A stretch of DNA of 64,000 nt from Pseudomonadota bacterium (GCA_021808525.1 JAKBBK010000006.1:17477-81476), one strand, 5' to 3'. Shown: positions 1-8,262, numbered from the stretch's first letter. Program-made: numbers and translations. Notes: generated by a model from the sequence alone, not told the origin.

Positions 1-721
1 TGAGCTGCACGTCGCGCGCCCCCGACGGCCCGCTTGCGCGCAGGCTCAGCTCGGTGGTTCCGGAGCGGTTCACGCCCGGCACGACCAGCGCCGGAGCCTG
101 CGCCACGGTGATGCTGCCCTCCGTCTGGAATTCGATGGGTTGGTACAGCGGGTTGTCGACCCCGCTGACGGCGACTTCCGTGCTGCCGCGCGCATAGGGG
201 CCTGCGTCCAGTTCGGTGCTTACCGTGGCGGATTCCCCCACCGCCAGAAGCACCGGGCAGGCCACGAACCACTGGGTGGAGGTGCATCCCACCCCATTGA
301 TGCTGGCCGACACCACGGACAGGTACCACAGCGCTTCATAGCTGAATCGCACGCTGCCCTCGCAGGTTCCCAGGGCATTCGCGCGCAGGACGGCGCCCAC
401 TCGCGCGGACATGCGGCCGGATGCCGGCCCGGATGCCGACCCGGACCCCGGCAGGGAAACACCGCGCGGCTCCTGGCCCAACGGCACGCACTGCACGGTG
501 CCCTCCACGGACGAGCGCGTTCCGGCCGTCAGCAGCCAGGGCGTCGAGCCCAGGGTCTGGGCCGGGGCACGCCGGGCCGGCGCACGCTGGGCCGCAGCGG
601 CGGCTCCGGCGCAGACCGACAGACATGCGAACAGCAGCCACGCGACCAGGCGGAACCCAGCCGGGCGGCCCACCGGGATGGCCGCAGCCTGGCAGCTGCT
701 CGGGGTCGTTGTGAGCTTCAT
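1..721 (-). CDS. exported hypothetical protein (3' end outside window)
   Basis: This reading frame is open from an ATG at 721 down to base 1 and runs off the window, so its C-terminus is missing; about 240 residues are visible. It was not in the ORF track because it has no stop here. A GGAG ribosome site lies about 6 bases before the ATG. The first 45 residues look like a signal peptide: a basic stretch, the hydrophobic core VAWLLFACLSVCAGAAAAA, then a mature start. The rest is Gly/Ser/Ala/Val-rich with four scattered cysteines and a beta-strand-like pattern, as in extracellular or pilus-associated proteins. I do not recognise a family. A short proline/glycine/serine linker (SLPGSGSASGPASG) sits near residue 90. 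No function is assigned. Confidence 0.7.
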   Translation of the reverse strand, partial: MKLTTTPSSCQAAAIPVGRPAGFRLVAWLLFACLSVCAGAAAAAQRAPARRAPAQTLGSTPWLLTAGTRSSVEGTVQCVPLGQEPRGVSLPGSGSASGPASGRMSARVGAVLRANALGTCEGSVRFSYEALWYLSVVSASINGVGCTSTQWFVACPVLLAVGESATVSTELDAGPYARGSTEVAVSGVDNPLYQPIEFQTEGSITVAQAPALVVPGVNRSGTTELSLRASGPSGARDVQL

Positions 722-1006
722 GGCACGCTCCGTGCCCCCGCGGCCGCTTCGCGCCTGGAGCCGCACCCGGCAGCATGGCGCGCAGAACAGGGCGCATTGC
801 GCGGAACCGGCCCGGGGAGCAATGTCTGCAGATGGGTCGCCCATGGACAAAAAGGCGACTGAGGGGCATCCTAGGCCTGGCGCCGCGTCCAGGTCGGCCG
901 GCGGCCCGAAGCCCCCCCGGCGCGTCCAGGTATGCGGGTTTGGGCTTGCCGGGCCCGTGCGCCTCGTCCGCCCCGGCCGTCCCACGGCGGGCCCTGCGAG
1001 GCCGGA

Positions 1007-1939
1007 TCAGCGGCCGACCGGGTCTTGTGGCGCCGGACCGCGCTCCAGCACCCGCAACAGGGAACTGGTGTCGTCGCGCCCCCACCCCTCGGCGACCAGG
1101 GCCTGCAGCTGCCCATGCACCAGGCGCAGCGCCGGCAGTTCCAGCCCGGCCTCGGCGGCGGCCTGCTCCAGCAGGCCGAAGTCCTTCGCATGCAGGCGCG
1201 CCTGGATGCCGGCGGCAAAATCCCGCCCGGCCATTTTCGGGCCCATCAGGTCCAGCATGCGGCTGCCCGCGAAGCCGGCGCCCAGGGCCTGCAGCACGCG
1301 CGCAAGCGGCGCCCCCTCGGCGGCGGCCAGGCGCATGGCCTCGGCGATGCCCTGGATGTTCACCACCTGCACGAGCTGGTTGCACAGCTTGGCCACCTGC
1401 CCGCTGCCGGGCGGCCCGATGTAGGTGACCGTGGGTCCGTGCAGGCGCAGCAGCGGCAAGGCGCGCTCGAAGTCCTCCGGGCTGCCCCCGGCCATGATCG
1501 ACAGGCGGCCCTCGCGCGCGCCCTGCTCGCCCCCGGACACGGGCGCATCCACGAAACCCACGCCGCGCAGGGCCAGTTCGGCGGCGATGCGCCGCGCCCC
1601 CCGAGGGGCGATGGTGCTGTGGTCGATGCACAGCAAGCCGGGGCACGCACCGTGCACGGCGCCCTGCGCGCCCAGCAGCACCTGCTCCACGTCCTCGGTG
1701 GAAGTCACGTTGGTCACCAGCACCTGCACCCGCCCCGCCAGTTCGCAAGGGCTGTCGGCGAGCGCCATCCCGGCCTGCTGCGCGCGCCCGGCGGTCTCGG
1801 AGCCGCGTGCCCAGATGGCCACGGGGTGCCCGGCGGCGCGCAATCGCGCGGCCATGGGCCAACCCATGGCGCCCAGGCCGATGAAACCGATGCTCGGCGG
1901 CGGCTCGGCGCCCTGCGTGGGATGCTGGCTTGGTTGCAT
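1007..1939 (-). CDS. NAD(P)-dependent oxidoreductase, 3-hydroxyisobutyrate dehydrogenase-like
   Basis: Member of the beta-hydroxyacid dehydrogenase family, which oxidises or reduces short hydroxyacids with NAD(P) in the cytoplasm. Counting from the ATG at 1939 (310 residues), the Rossmann motif GFIGLGAMG is at 18-26, the substrate-binding motif DAPVSGGEQGAREG starts at 131, and the catalytic lysine lies in GSGQVAKLCNQ (K184). An all-helical C-terminal domain follows, ending with a KDFGL segment typical of the family. The exact substrate (3-hydroxyisobutyrate, tartronate semialdehyde or succinic semialdehyde) cannot be told. The start is uncertain: an in-frame GTG at 1960 would add seven residues, and neither start has a clear ribosome site. 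The gene is divergent from the rubrerythrin operon and stands alone. Confidence 0.88.
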   Translation of the reverse strand: MQPSQHPTQGAEPPPSIGFIGLGAMGWPMAARLRAAGHPVAIWARGSETAGRAQQAGMALADSPCELAGRVQVLVTNVTSTEDVEQVLLGAQGAVHGACPGLLCIDHSTIAPRGARRIAAELALRGVGFVDAPVSGGEQGAREGRLSIMAGGSPEDFERALPLLRLHGPTVTYIGPPGSGQVAKLCNQLVQVVNIQGIAEAMRLAAAEGAPLARVLQALGAGFAGSRMLDLMGPKMAGRDFAAGIQARLHAKDFGLLEQAAAEAGLELPALRLVHGQLQALVAEGWGRDDTSSLLRVLERGPAPQDPVGR

Positions 1940-2027
1940 GATCGAGGGTTCGACGCGCACGCGCCGCCGCCCCGGCAGGCACGCGCAGGCATAGGTTCAG
2001 GCTATGGGCGGCATTGACAGGCTGCAT

Positions 2028-2057
2028 TAGACACCGCGACGCGGCCCGGCCTACAGT
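2028..2057 (+). promoter_or_regulatory. candidate sigma-70 promoter of the rubrerythrin operon
   Basis: TAGACA (2028-2033, five of six matches to the -35 consensus), an 18-base spacer and TACAGT (2052-2057) as -10. Transcription would start near 2064, giving a leader of about 60 bases before the rubrerythrin ATG at 2124. The prediction rests on sequence only. Confidence 0.5.
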
Positions 2058-2123
2058 AGGTCGAGCCCTGCCGGGCGGTGCCCGCGGGACGCGACCCCAT
2101 TCCCACGACACCAGGAGACGGCG

Positions 2124-2546
2124 ATGACTGCGCTCAAAGGCTCGAAGACCGAGCAGAACCTGAAGGACGCCTTCGCGGGCGAATCGATGGCCAACCGGCG
2201 CTATCTGTACTTCGCGAACAAGGCCGACATCGAGGGACAGAACGACGTGGCCGCGCTGTTCCGCTCCACCGCCGAGGGCGAGACCGGCCACGCGCACGGG
2301 CACCTGGAATTCCTCGAGTCCGTGGGCGACCCCGCCACGGGCCTGCCCATCGGCGCCACCCGCGACAACCTGAAGGCCGCGGTGGCCGGCGAGACCCACG
2401 AGTACACGGACATGTACCCCGGCATGGCCAAGACCGCGCGCGACGAGGGTTTCGACGAGATCGCCGACTGGTTCGCCACGCTGGCCAAGGCCGAGCGCTC
2501 GCACGCCAACCGCTACCAGAAGGCGCTGGACGTTCTCGCGGATTGA
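2124..2546 (+). CDS. rubrerythrin-family diiron protein
   Basis: Ferritin-like four-helix diiron protein of 140 residues. Rubrerythrins reduce hydrogen peroxide to water in the cytoplasm using electrons from a rubredoxin or similar donor. The ligand residues are visible: E20 ([11 protein letters not shown]), E53 with H56 ([10 protein letters not shown]), E90 ([12 protein letters not shown]) and E124 with H127 ([10 protein letters not shown]). The C-terminal rubredoxin domain of classical rubrerythrin is absent, so an external electron donor is needed; the downstream Fe-S protein is the obvious candidate (inference). A strong ribosome site AGGAGA precedes the ATG. First gene of an operon with the Hdr-like Fe-S protein, DUF3501 and probably yaaA. 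Confidence 0.93.
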   Translation: MTALKGSKTEQNLKDAFAGESMANRRYLYFANKADIEGQNDVAALFRSTAEGETGHAHGHLEFLESVGDPATGLPIGATRDNLKAAVAGETHEYTDMYPGMAKTARDEGFDEIADWFATLAKAERSHANRYQKALDVLAD

Positions 2547-2631
2547 AGCCCCGGGCCCCTGCCTGCCGCGAGGGGCCTCGAAAACCCATCACGCGTGCCG
2601 CGCCCGGCGGCCCGCCACGGAGGCTTGTTTG

Positions 2632-3981
2632 ATGAGCACGCGCGAAGGCAATCTCGAGGCCCCCACCCGCCATCCGCTGGACTGGCGCGGCGAGGATTTC
2701 CACGACGAAGCCAAGTGCCTGGCCGAACTCGAGCGCGTGTTCGAGATCTGCCACGGCTGCCGGCGCTGCGTGTCGCTTTGCCAGTCCTTCCCCACCTTGT
2801 TCGACCTGATCGACGAAGGCGCCACCGGCGAATTGGACGCGGTGGACAAGGCGGACTACTGGAAGGTCGTGGACCAGTGCTACATCTGCGACCTGTGCTA
2901 CATGACCAAGTGCCCCTACGTGCCACCGCATCCGTGGAACGTGGACTTCCCGCACACCATGCTGCGAGCCAAGGCGATCCAGTTCCGCCAGGGCAAGGTG
3001 CCGCTGGCCAGCCGGGCGCTCGCCGCCACCGATGTGCATGGCAAGCTGGCCGGCATTCCCATCGTCGTGCAGACGGTCAACGCCGTGAACCGGCAGCCCG
3101 CCACCCGCGCCGTGCTGGAAAAGACCCTGGGCGTGGACCGCAAGGCCTGGCTTCCCGAGCTGGCCGAGCGCACCCTGCGCCGCAGCGCCCCGCGTTCGGG
3201 CGTGGACCAGCCGGTGGACGGCGAGCACGCGCCGGGGCGCGTGGCGCTGTTCTCCACCTGCTACATCAACTACAACGAGCCCGGCATCGGCCTGGACCTG
3301 CTCAAGGTGCTGGAGCACAACGGCATCGCCTACGAACTGGTGCGCAAGGACCGGTGCTGCGGCATGCCCCAGCTCGAACTGGGTGACCTCCAGGGTGTGG
3401 AGCGTGCCATGCGCGCCAACATCCCGCTGCTGCTGCGTTACGCCCGCGAAGGCTGGGCCATCCTCGCCGGCGTGCCCTCGTGCACGCTGATGTTCAAGCA
3501 GGAACTGCCCCTGATGTTCCCCGACGATGCCGATGTGCTGGCGGTACGCGACGCCATGTGGGACCCCTTCGAGTACCTGATGGCCCGCCACCGCGACGGC
3601 CTGCTCAAGACGGACTTCCGGCATTCCCTGGGGCGCGTGGCCTACCAGATCCCCTGCCACGGACGGGTGCAGAACATCGGCCGCAAGACCGAGGAGATGT
3701 TCCGCCTGGTGGGCAAGAGCACGCAGCTGGAGTTCACCACCATCGAGCGCTGTTCCGGGCACGCCGGCACCTACGGCGTGAAAAAGGCCCACCACGCCGA
3801 CGCCATGAAAATCGGCAGGCCGGTGTTCAAGGCCATGGCCGCGGCCCATCCCGACTACATCGGCTCGGACTGCCCGCTGGGCGGACACCACATCGCGCAG
3901 GGGGTCGCCGAGCTCGGCGGCGATTCGCAGCCCCGCCTGGCCCACCCGCTGACCCTGCTGCGCATGGCCTACGGCCTCTGA
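2632..3981 (+). CDS. heterodisulfide reductase/GlpC-like Fe-S cluster protein
   Basis: Predicted 449-residue electron-transfer protein. Near the N-terminus it has a four-cysteine [4Fe-4S] motif ICHGCRRCVSLC (C40-C50) and a second cluster motif QCYICDLCYMTKCP around 83-95, as in GlpC and HdrD. The C-terminal half has cysteine-rich CCG-type motifs (DRCCGMPQLE, ERCSGHAGTYG, SDCPLGGHH) that may hold further cofactors. ATG 2632 was chosen over the TTG at 2629 because a GGAGG site lies 8 bases before it. It sits 85 bases after rubrerythrin and 52 before the DUF3501 gene; this trio recurs in proteobacteria, which suggests that this protein feeds electrons to rubrerythrin, although I know of no direct proof. 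Confidence 0.9.
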   Translation: MSTREGNLEAPTRHPLDWRGEDFHDEAKCLAELERVFEICHGCRRCVSLCQSFPTLFDLIDEGATGELDAVDKADYWKVVDQCYICDLCYMTKCPYVPPHPWNVDFPHTMLRAKAIQFRQGKVPLASRALAATDVHGKLAGIPIVVQTVNAVNRQPATRAVLEKTLGVDRKAWLPELAERTLRRSAPRSGVDQPVDGEHAPGRVALFSTCYINYNEPGIGLDLLKVLEHNGIAYELVRKDRCCGMPQLELGDLQGVERAMRANIPLLLRYAREGWAILAGVPSCTLMFKQELPLMFPDDADVLAVRDAMWDPFEYLMARHRDGLLKTDFRHSLGRVAYQIPCHGRVQNIGRKTEEMFRLVGKSTQLEFTTIERCSGHAGTYGVKKAHHADAMKIGRPVFKAMAAAHPDYIGSDCPLGGHHIAQGVAELGGDSQPRLAHPLTLLRMAYGL

Positions 3982-4033
3982 GCCGGCGCGTATCCGCAAC
4001 GCCGCGCCCCCCCGAGGAACCCATGAGGAACGC

Positions 4034-4621
4034 ATGAGCAAACCCACCCCCGAGAGCCTGCTGGGCCTGGAGGCCTATGCACGCGAACGCGCGCGCCTGC
4101 GCGCCGAGATCATTCCCCATCGCAAGCTGCGCACCCTGCAGCTGGGCGGGCACCTGAGCCTGCAGTTCGAGGACGAGCGCACCATCCGCTACCAGATCCA
4201 GGAAATGCTGCGTATCGAGAAGATCTTCGAGCCGCAGGGCATCCAGGACGAGATCGACGCCTATGCGCCGCTGATTCCGGACGGGAGCAATTGGAAGGCC
4301 ACCATGCTGCTCGAATACCCGGAAGTCGAGCAGCGCAGGCGCGAACTGGCGCGCCTGGTCGGCATCGAGGACCACCTGTACGTCGATGTGCAGGGCTGCC
4401 CCCGCACCCCGGCGGTGGCCGACGAGGACCTGGAGCGCGAGAGCGCCGGGAAAACCTCGGCGGTGCACTTCCTGCGCTTCGAGTTCAGCGCCGCGGCCAT
4501 CGAGGCCATGCGTGGCGGCGCCGCCGTGCAGGTGGGCTGCGACCACCCCCACTACACTGCCAGCCAGGCCCTGAGCGGCCCCTTGCGCGAGGCGCTGCTG
4601 CGCGACTTCGCAGTCCACTGA
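4034..4621 (+). CDS. DUF3501 family protein
   Basis: Protein of 195 residues matching the DUF3501 family by its start (LLGLEAYARERARLRAEIIPHRKLRTLQLG) and its central RYQIQEMLRIEKIF segment. The family has no known activity. It is soluble, with no signal peptide or membrane segment, and has no conserved cysteine cluster. It follows the Fe-S protein by 52 bases and precedes yaaA by 22, so it is almost certainly part of the rubrerythrin operon. Its constant partnership with rubrerythrin and the Hdr-like protein implies a role in the same peroxide-linked redox function (inference). An AGGAA ribosome site precedes the ATG. Confidence 0.88.
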   Translation: MSKPTPESLLGLEAYARERARLRAEIIPHRKLRTLQLGGHLSLQFEDERTIRYQIQEMLRIEKIFEPQGIQDEIDAYAPLIPDGSNWKATMLLEYPEVEQRRRELARLVGIEDHLYVDVQGCPRTPAVADEDLERESAGKTSAVHFLRFEFSAAAIEAMRGGAAVQVGCDHPHYTASQALSGPLREALLRDFAVH

Positions 4622-4643
4622 TTCCCGACCCGAGGTCCTCCCG

Positions 4644-5417
4644 ATGCTGCTGGCCCTGTCTCCGGCCAAGACCCTGGACATGGACAGCGCGACCCCGCCG
4701 CTGCCCACCACGCTTCCCCGTTTCATCCCCGATTCCGCGCGCCTGATCGAGATCCTGCGCCAGCTCTCGCCCGCGCAGCTGGGCAGCCTGATGGGCATCT
4801 CCGACAAGCTGGCGCTGCTCAATGCCCAGCGCTACGCCGCATGGTCGCGGGATTTCGACGCCGACAACAGCCGCCCGGCCCTGCTCGCCTTCGCCGGTGA
4901 CGTCTACGCCGGGCTGGATGCCGCGCACCTGACGCCCGCCCAGCTGCGCTGGGCGCAGGACCACGTGGTGATGCTCAGCGGCCTGTACGGCGTGCTGCGC
5001 CCGCTGGACCTGATGCAGGCCTACCGGCTGGAAATGGGCACGCGCCTGGCCAACCCCGCCGGGCGCGACCTCTACGCCTTCTGGGGCAGGCGCATCGCCG
5101 AGGCGCTGCGCGAGCAGCTGGACTCCCATCGCAGCAAGCTGCTGCTGAACCTGGCCTCCGAGGAATACTTCCGCGCCGTCGACACCTCCGCGCTGGGCCA
5201 TCCGGTGGTCGACGTGGTGTTCCAGGAAGGCGACGCCAGGGGCTGGCGCGTGATCGGCGTGCACGCCAAACGCGCTCGGGGCCTGATGACCCGCTGGATC
5301 ATCGAACACCGCGCCGACCGTCCCGAGGCCATCCTGGACTTCGATGCCGAGGGCTACGCCTATGCCGCCGAGGCCTCCAGCGAAACCCGACGCGTGTTCC
5401 GGCGCCGGCACGACTGA
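4644..5417 (+). CDS. yaaA: peroxide stress protein YaaA
   Basis: YaaA (UPF0246/DUF328), 257 residues, the usual length. In Escherichia coli it is induced by OxyR and limits intracellular iron during peroxide stress; the fold binds DNA. Family hallmarks are the start MLLALSPAKTLD, the middle GDVYAGLDA and YGVLRPLDLMQAYRLEMG, and the end FRRRHD. A GAGG ribosome site lies about 9 bases before the ATG, and the gene follows DUF3501 by 22 bases. Its place behind rubrerythrin gives the whole operon a peroxide-defence theme. No OxyR site was recognised upstream. Confidence 0.95.
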   Translation: MLLALSPAKTLDMDSATPPLPTTLPRFIPDSARLIEILRQLSPAQLGSLMGISDKLALLNAQRYAAWSRDFDADNSRPALLAFAGDVYAGLDAAHLTPAQLRWAQDHVVMLSGLYGVLRPLDLMQAYRLEMGTRLANPAGRDLYAFWGRRIAEALREQLDSHRSKLLLNLASEEYFRAVDTSALGHPVVDVVFQEGDARGWRVIGVHAKRARGLMTRWIIEHRADRPEAILDFDAEGYAYAAEASSETRRVFRRRHD

Positions 5418-5452
5418 ATCGCGGGCGGGCCCCCTTGAGCTCGCGCGGGGCT

Positions 5453-5481
5453 TTTGCACCCTGCGCGCCATGGTGTATGAT
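5453..5481 (+). promoter_or_regulatory. promoter of tRNA-Ala
   Basis: TTTGCA (5453-5458), a 17-base spacer and TATGAT (5476-5481). The mature tRNA begins 12 bases after the -10 box, the distance expected for a tRNA gene. Confidence 0.65.
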
Positions 5482-5492
5482 GGATGTTTCGC

Positions 5493-5568
<76 letters not shown>

Positions 5569-5591
5569 AATCACAAATGAGTTGTTGATTT

Positions 5592-5609
5592 AGCTGAATA
5601 AAATCAGCT
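5592..5609 (+). other. AT-rich hairpin just after tRNA-Ala
   Basis: AGCTGA, loop ATAAAA, TCAGCT: a six-base perfect stem 24 bases after the tRNA. It may mark the 3' end or processing of the tRNA precursor. A consensus DnaA box TTATCCACA overlaps its right edge (5609-5617). Confidence 0.4.
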
Positions 5610-5670
5610 TATCCACAGCTTGTTCGGCAGATTTCCGTAGGTTTTACTGTACAGACTGCTCGAACCCAAG

Positions 5671-5711
5671 AAGCTCCGCGGCGTTGTTCTTCAACGTCCC
5701 GGAGCTTTTTT
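5671..5711 (+). terminator. rho-independent terminator after tRNA-Ala
   Basis: AAGCTCCG (5671-5678) pairs with CGGAGCTT (5700-5707), with further pairing inside (GCGTTG against CAACGT), followed by a run of Ts to 5710. This is a textbook terminator for rightward transcription and lies about 100 bases after the tRNA. The bases between, 5569-5670, hold no gene. Confidence 0.75.
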
Positions 5712-5754
5712 CATGCCCGGCTTCCATCGAGAAATGCAAACCCGCAGGGGCGCA

Positions 5755-6051
5755 TCACGCGCCTAGCAGCTCCTGCGCCCAGCGAGCGAATTCCTCGAGG
5801 TCCGCGAGTAACCGGCCGGCTTCATCGCGCTGGGCTTGGCGGGCGCCGTACTGCACCTCGTCCTTGAAACTCAGGATGCGACGATAGCGACGCTCGTGAC
5901 CATCGGGCAGCAGATTGCCCAGAACGTCCCGGAGGAGGCGGGGGGCCTGGGAATGGTCCTGCTGGGCGGCTTCGAGGTACGCCTGCGCCACGCGCAAGCG
6001 GCCCTGCCAATACAGCGCGTCGACCTTCCTGCGCGGACTCTTGCCTGTCAT
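5755..6051 (-). pseudogene. shortened HEPN-like protein, probably internally deleted
   Basis: Reading frame of 98 residues from ATG 6051 (an upstream in-frame start at 6141 gives 128). The start SPRRKVDALYWQGRLRVAQAYLEAA and the end ILSFKDEVQYG...ADLEEFARWAQELL resemble the two ends of HEPN-type proteins that accompany small nucleotidyltransferases. In such proteins, as I recall the family, about 40 residues of helical core separate these ends; here they are joined directly, suggesting an in-frame deletion. It follows, on the same strand, a gene that also looks cut short. The region is less GC-rich than its neighbours and adjoins a tRNA, as expected of an acquired and decaying module. Function as a toxin is doubtful. 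Family assignment is from memory of motifs, not a search. Confidence 0.45.
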
Positions 6052-6127
6052 CCCGACTGCGCCGCCTCGGCGCACCGAACTGCTTCCCTGGCGGGTGACA
6101 CTCCCTTCAGCACTTTCGCGTCCCGGC

Positions 6128-6481
6128 TCAGCTCCGACCACCAGGGGTCACTGGGTGATCCTGCAGGTGCCGCCAGTGCTGGCGCTCCGCTTCGAAAAGC
6201 TGCGCCAGCGCTGATACCAGCGGCTGGTTCAGTGCCGGTGCGAAGAGCCTGGAGCTGGCCGGACCCAGCACCTTGACGGCACCCTGCGCAACCAGAGCAT
6301 CGAGCGTGTTGCGCACGCCCCGCGACGTCATGGCGCAGTCCGAGGCCAATTGCGCTGCACTCTGGGCACCGCCGTGACTGAGCAGCGCGCGGAGAACGCG
6401 GACATGCCCGCCGCTGGCCAGCAAGCGGGTCAGCGGGAAACGCAGGAAGCTCTGGACGGACGAAGGCTGCATGGAGCGCAT
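6128..6481 (-). pseudogene. winged-helix protein, probably remnant of wHTH-nucleotidyltransferase
   Basis: Frame of 117 residues (an internal ATG at 6472 gives 114). Residues 14-85 form a clear winged helix: FPLTRLLASGGHVRVLRALL, SAAQLASDCAMTSRGVRNTLDAL, then VKVLGPASSRLFAP. In proteins of this type the segment LFEAERQHWRHL leads into a nucleotidyltransferase domain with a GSxxRG motif; here the frame ends 12 residues later, so that domain is missing. It would belong with the shortened HEPN-like frame downstream (the frames overlap if the longer start is used). The two together look like a decayed MNT/HEPN-type toxin-antitoxin pair. It could instead be an intact small DNA-binding repressor. 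Confidence 0.5.
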
Positions 6482-6709
6482 GCATAAAGCGCCACCGGAA
6501 GGAATTCAAGTTCCCTCTCATAAACTACATTTGCTCAAGTGGAAGTCTAGGTTCGCGGCGCCCGCCGGCCCGGACGAGCAGGAAATAGCCCGCCCCGGGG
6601 GGGCGGCAAATCCACAATGAATGAAGGGAAATAGTGCCGGATTCTCGGCGGGGCATGCGAATCACTAGCATTCACGGCTTCACTTCCCCCACCCCCGGAG
6701 ACTCGAACC

Positions 6710-7210
6710 ATGGCCCAGATCACCCTGCGCGGCAACCCCGTCGAAGTTCGCGGCACGCTGCCCAAGCGCGGCGACAAGGCGCCGGCGATGCGACTCACCG
6801 ACAAGAGCCTGGCCGAGGTGGGGCTGGACGCCTGGAGCGGCAAGCGCAAGGTGCTCAACATCGTGCCCTCGCTGGACACGCCGACCTGCGCGCAGTCGAC
6901 CCGGCATTTCAACCAGGAGGCCTCGGCCCTGGACAACACCGTGGTGCTGGTGGTTTCGGCGGACCTGCCTTTCGGCGCCAACCGCTTCTGCACCGTCGAG
7001 GGCCTGAACAACGTGCTGCCCCTGTCGACCTTCCGCAACCCGGAATTCCTCGACGCCTGGGGCGTGAACATGGTCAGCGGGCCGCTGCGCGGCCTGACCG
7101 CGCGCGCGGTCGTGGTGCTGGACGAGAGCGATCGCGTGCTGCACAGCGAGCTGGTGCCCGAAATCGCCCAGGAACCCGATTACTCCGCCGCGCTCACCGC
7201 GCTGCGCTGA
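6710..7210 (+). CDS. tpx: thiol peroxidase
   Basis: Tpx, an atypical two-cysteine peroxiredoxin of 166 residues that reduces hydrogen peroxide and alkyl hydroperoxides with electrons from thioredoxin. The peroxidatic cysteine is C60 in [15 protein letters not shown] and the resolving cysteine C94 in NRFCTVEG; both are intact. Length is normal. A GGAGA ribosome site lies 8 bases before the ATG. It stands alone, 228 bases from the wHTH frame, and together with rubrerythrin and YaaA makes this end of the window rich in peroxide defence. An 8-base GC hairpin (CGCGCTGC/GCAGCGCG, 7198-7218) spans its stop codon and might help end transcription. Confidence 0.97.
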   Translation: MAQITLRGNPVEVRGTLPKRGDKAPAMRLTDKSLAEVGLDAWSGKRKVLNIVPSLDTPTCAQSTRHFNQEASALDNTVVLVVSADLPFGANRFCTVEGLNNVLPLSTFRNPEFLDAWGVNMVSGPLRGLTARAVVVLDESDRVLHSELVPEIAQEPDYSAALTALR

Positions 7211-7271
7211 GCAGCGCGTCGCCGCGCCCGCGGCCGCGGGCCGGCGCGCGGGCCCGGAGGGCCGCAGGCGC

Positions 7272-7277
7272 TACAGT
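7272..7277 (+). promoter_or_regulatory. -10 box of the PfkB kinase gene
   Basis: TACAGT within CTACAGTG, 34 bases before the ATG at 7312. The same box precedes several genes here. No good -35 is visible. Confidence 0.35.
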
Positions 7278-7311
7278 GACGGCTGATTCCTGCCTCCCCA
7301 GCCCTGCCCCC

Positions 7312-8262
7312 ATGTCCAGCCTGATCTGCGGTTCGCTCGCCTTCGACACCATCGCCCTGTTCGAGGGGCGCTTCGCCGAGCACATCCTGCCCGAGAAGGT
7401 CCACGTGCTCAACGTGTCCTTCCTGGTGCCCGAACTGCGACGCGATTTCGGCGGCTGCGCCGGCAACATCGCCTACACCATGCGACTGCTGGGCGGGCAA
7501 CCCGTGGTGCTGGCCACGCTGGGCGAGGACGGCGCCGCCTACGAACAGCGCCTGGACAGCCTGGGCATCGGGCGCGAGCATGTGCGCGTGGTGCCCAACA
7601 CCCACACCGCGCAGGCGCACATCGTCACCGACCGCGACGACAACCAGATCACCTCCTTCCACCCCGGGGCCATGCAGTTCGCCCACACCCAGCCGGTGCC
7701 GGCGCTGCCCGGGCTGCGCCTGGGCATCCTCGCGCCCGACGGGCGCCAGGCCATGATCGAGCACGCGGCGCAGATGGCCGCGGCCGGCCTGCCCTTCGTG
7801 TTCGACCCGGGCCAGGGCCTGCCCATGTTCGACGGCCCGGCGCTGCGCGATTTCGTCGGGCAGGCCGACTGGGTGGTGGTCAACGACTACGAAGCGGCCA
7901 TGCTGGCCGAGCGCACCGGCTGGAGCCTGGAGCAGCTTGCCGGACGATTGCGCGGCCTGGTGGTCACGCGTGGCGCCCAGGGCTGCGAGGTGTTCGAGGC
8001 GGGGGCCTGCACCCGCGTGCCGGGCCTGGCGGCCCAGCGCGTGGTGGACCCCACCGGCTGCGGCGACGCCTTCCGGGGCGCCTTGCTGTGGGCGCTGGAA
8101 GCCGGCTGGCCGCTGGTCGATGCCTGCCGCCTGGGCAATGTGCTGGGCGCACGCAAGGTCGCCTGCAGCGGTCCGCAGAACCACAGCCCCGACCTGGCGC
8201 AGGCCCTGCAGGACTTCCGCTCGGCCTACGGCGAGCCTCCGGCGACGGCGCGCGCGGCCTGA
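7312..8262 (+). CDS. PfkB-family carbohydrate/nucleoside kinase
   Basis: Ribokinase-like sugar or nucleoside kinase of 316 residues. The first motif, FGGCAGNIAYTMRLLGG, binds the substrate; the second, VDPTGCGDAFRGALL near residue 250, holds the catalytic aspartate and anion hole. The motif reads GCGD where most family members have GAGD, a variant I associate with the adenosine-kinase-like branch in Burkholderiales. Substrate is therefore uncertain: adenosine, inosine or a sugar. The track frame extends to 6634, but the first 226 residues are antisense-type filler over tpx; MSSLICGSLAFDTIALFEG is the natural start, behind a TACAGT box. Next downstream is an Fsr-type exporter. Confidence 0.88.
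   Translation: MSSLICGSLAFDTIALFEGRFAEHILPEKVHVLNVSFLVPELRRDFGGCAGNIAYTMRLLGGQPVVLATLGEDGAAYEQRLDSLGIGREHVRVVPNTHTAQAHIVTDRDDNQITSFHPGAMQFAHTQPVPALPGLRLGILAPDGRQAMIEHAAQMAAAGLPFVFDPGQGLPMFDGPALRDFVGQADWVVVNDYEAAMLAERTGWSLEQLAGRLRGLVVTRGAQGCEVFEAGACTRVPGLAAQRVVDPTGCGDAFRGALLWALEAGWPLVDACRLGNVLGARKVACSGPQNHSPDLAQALQDFRSAYGEPPATARAA

Noticed and set aside
2014-2019. Perfect TTGACA before rubrerythrin
   Set aside because: No -10 at 16-18 bases (CGACGC region); TAGACA-18-TACAGT just downstream is the better promoter.
336-2504. 722-residue leftward frame in the track
   Set aside because: Out of frame with both the exported protein and the dehydrogenase; Arg/Gly/Ala-rich composition typical of antisense frames in GC-rich DNA.
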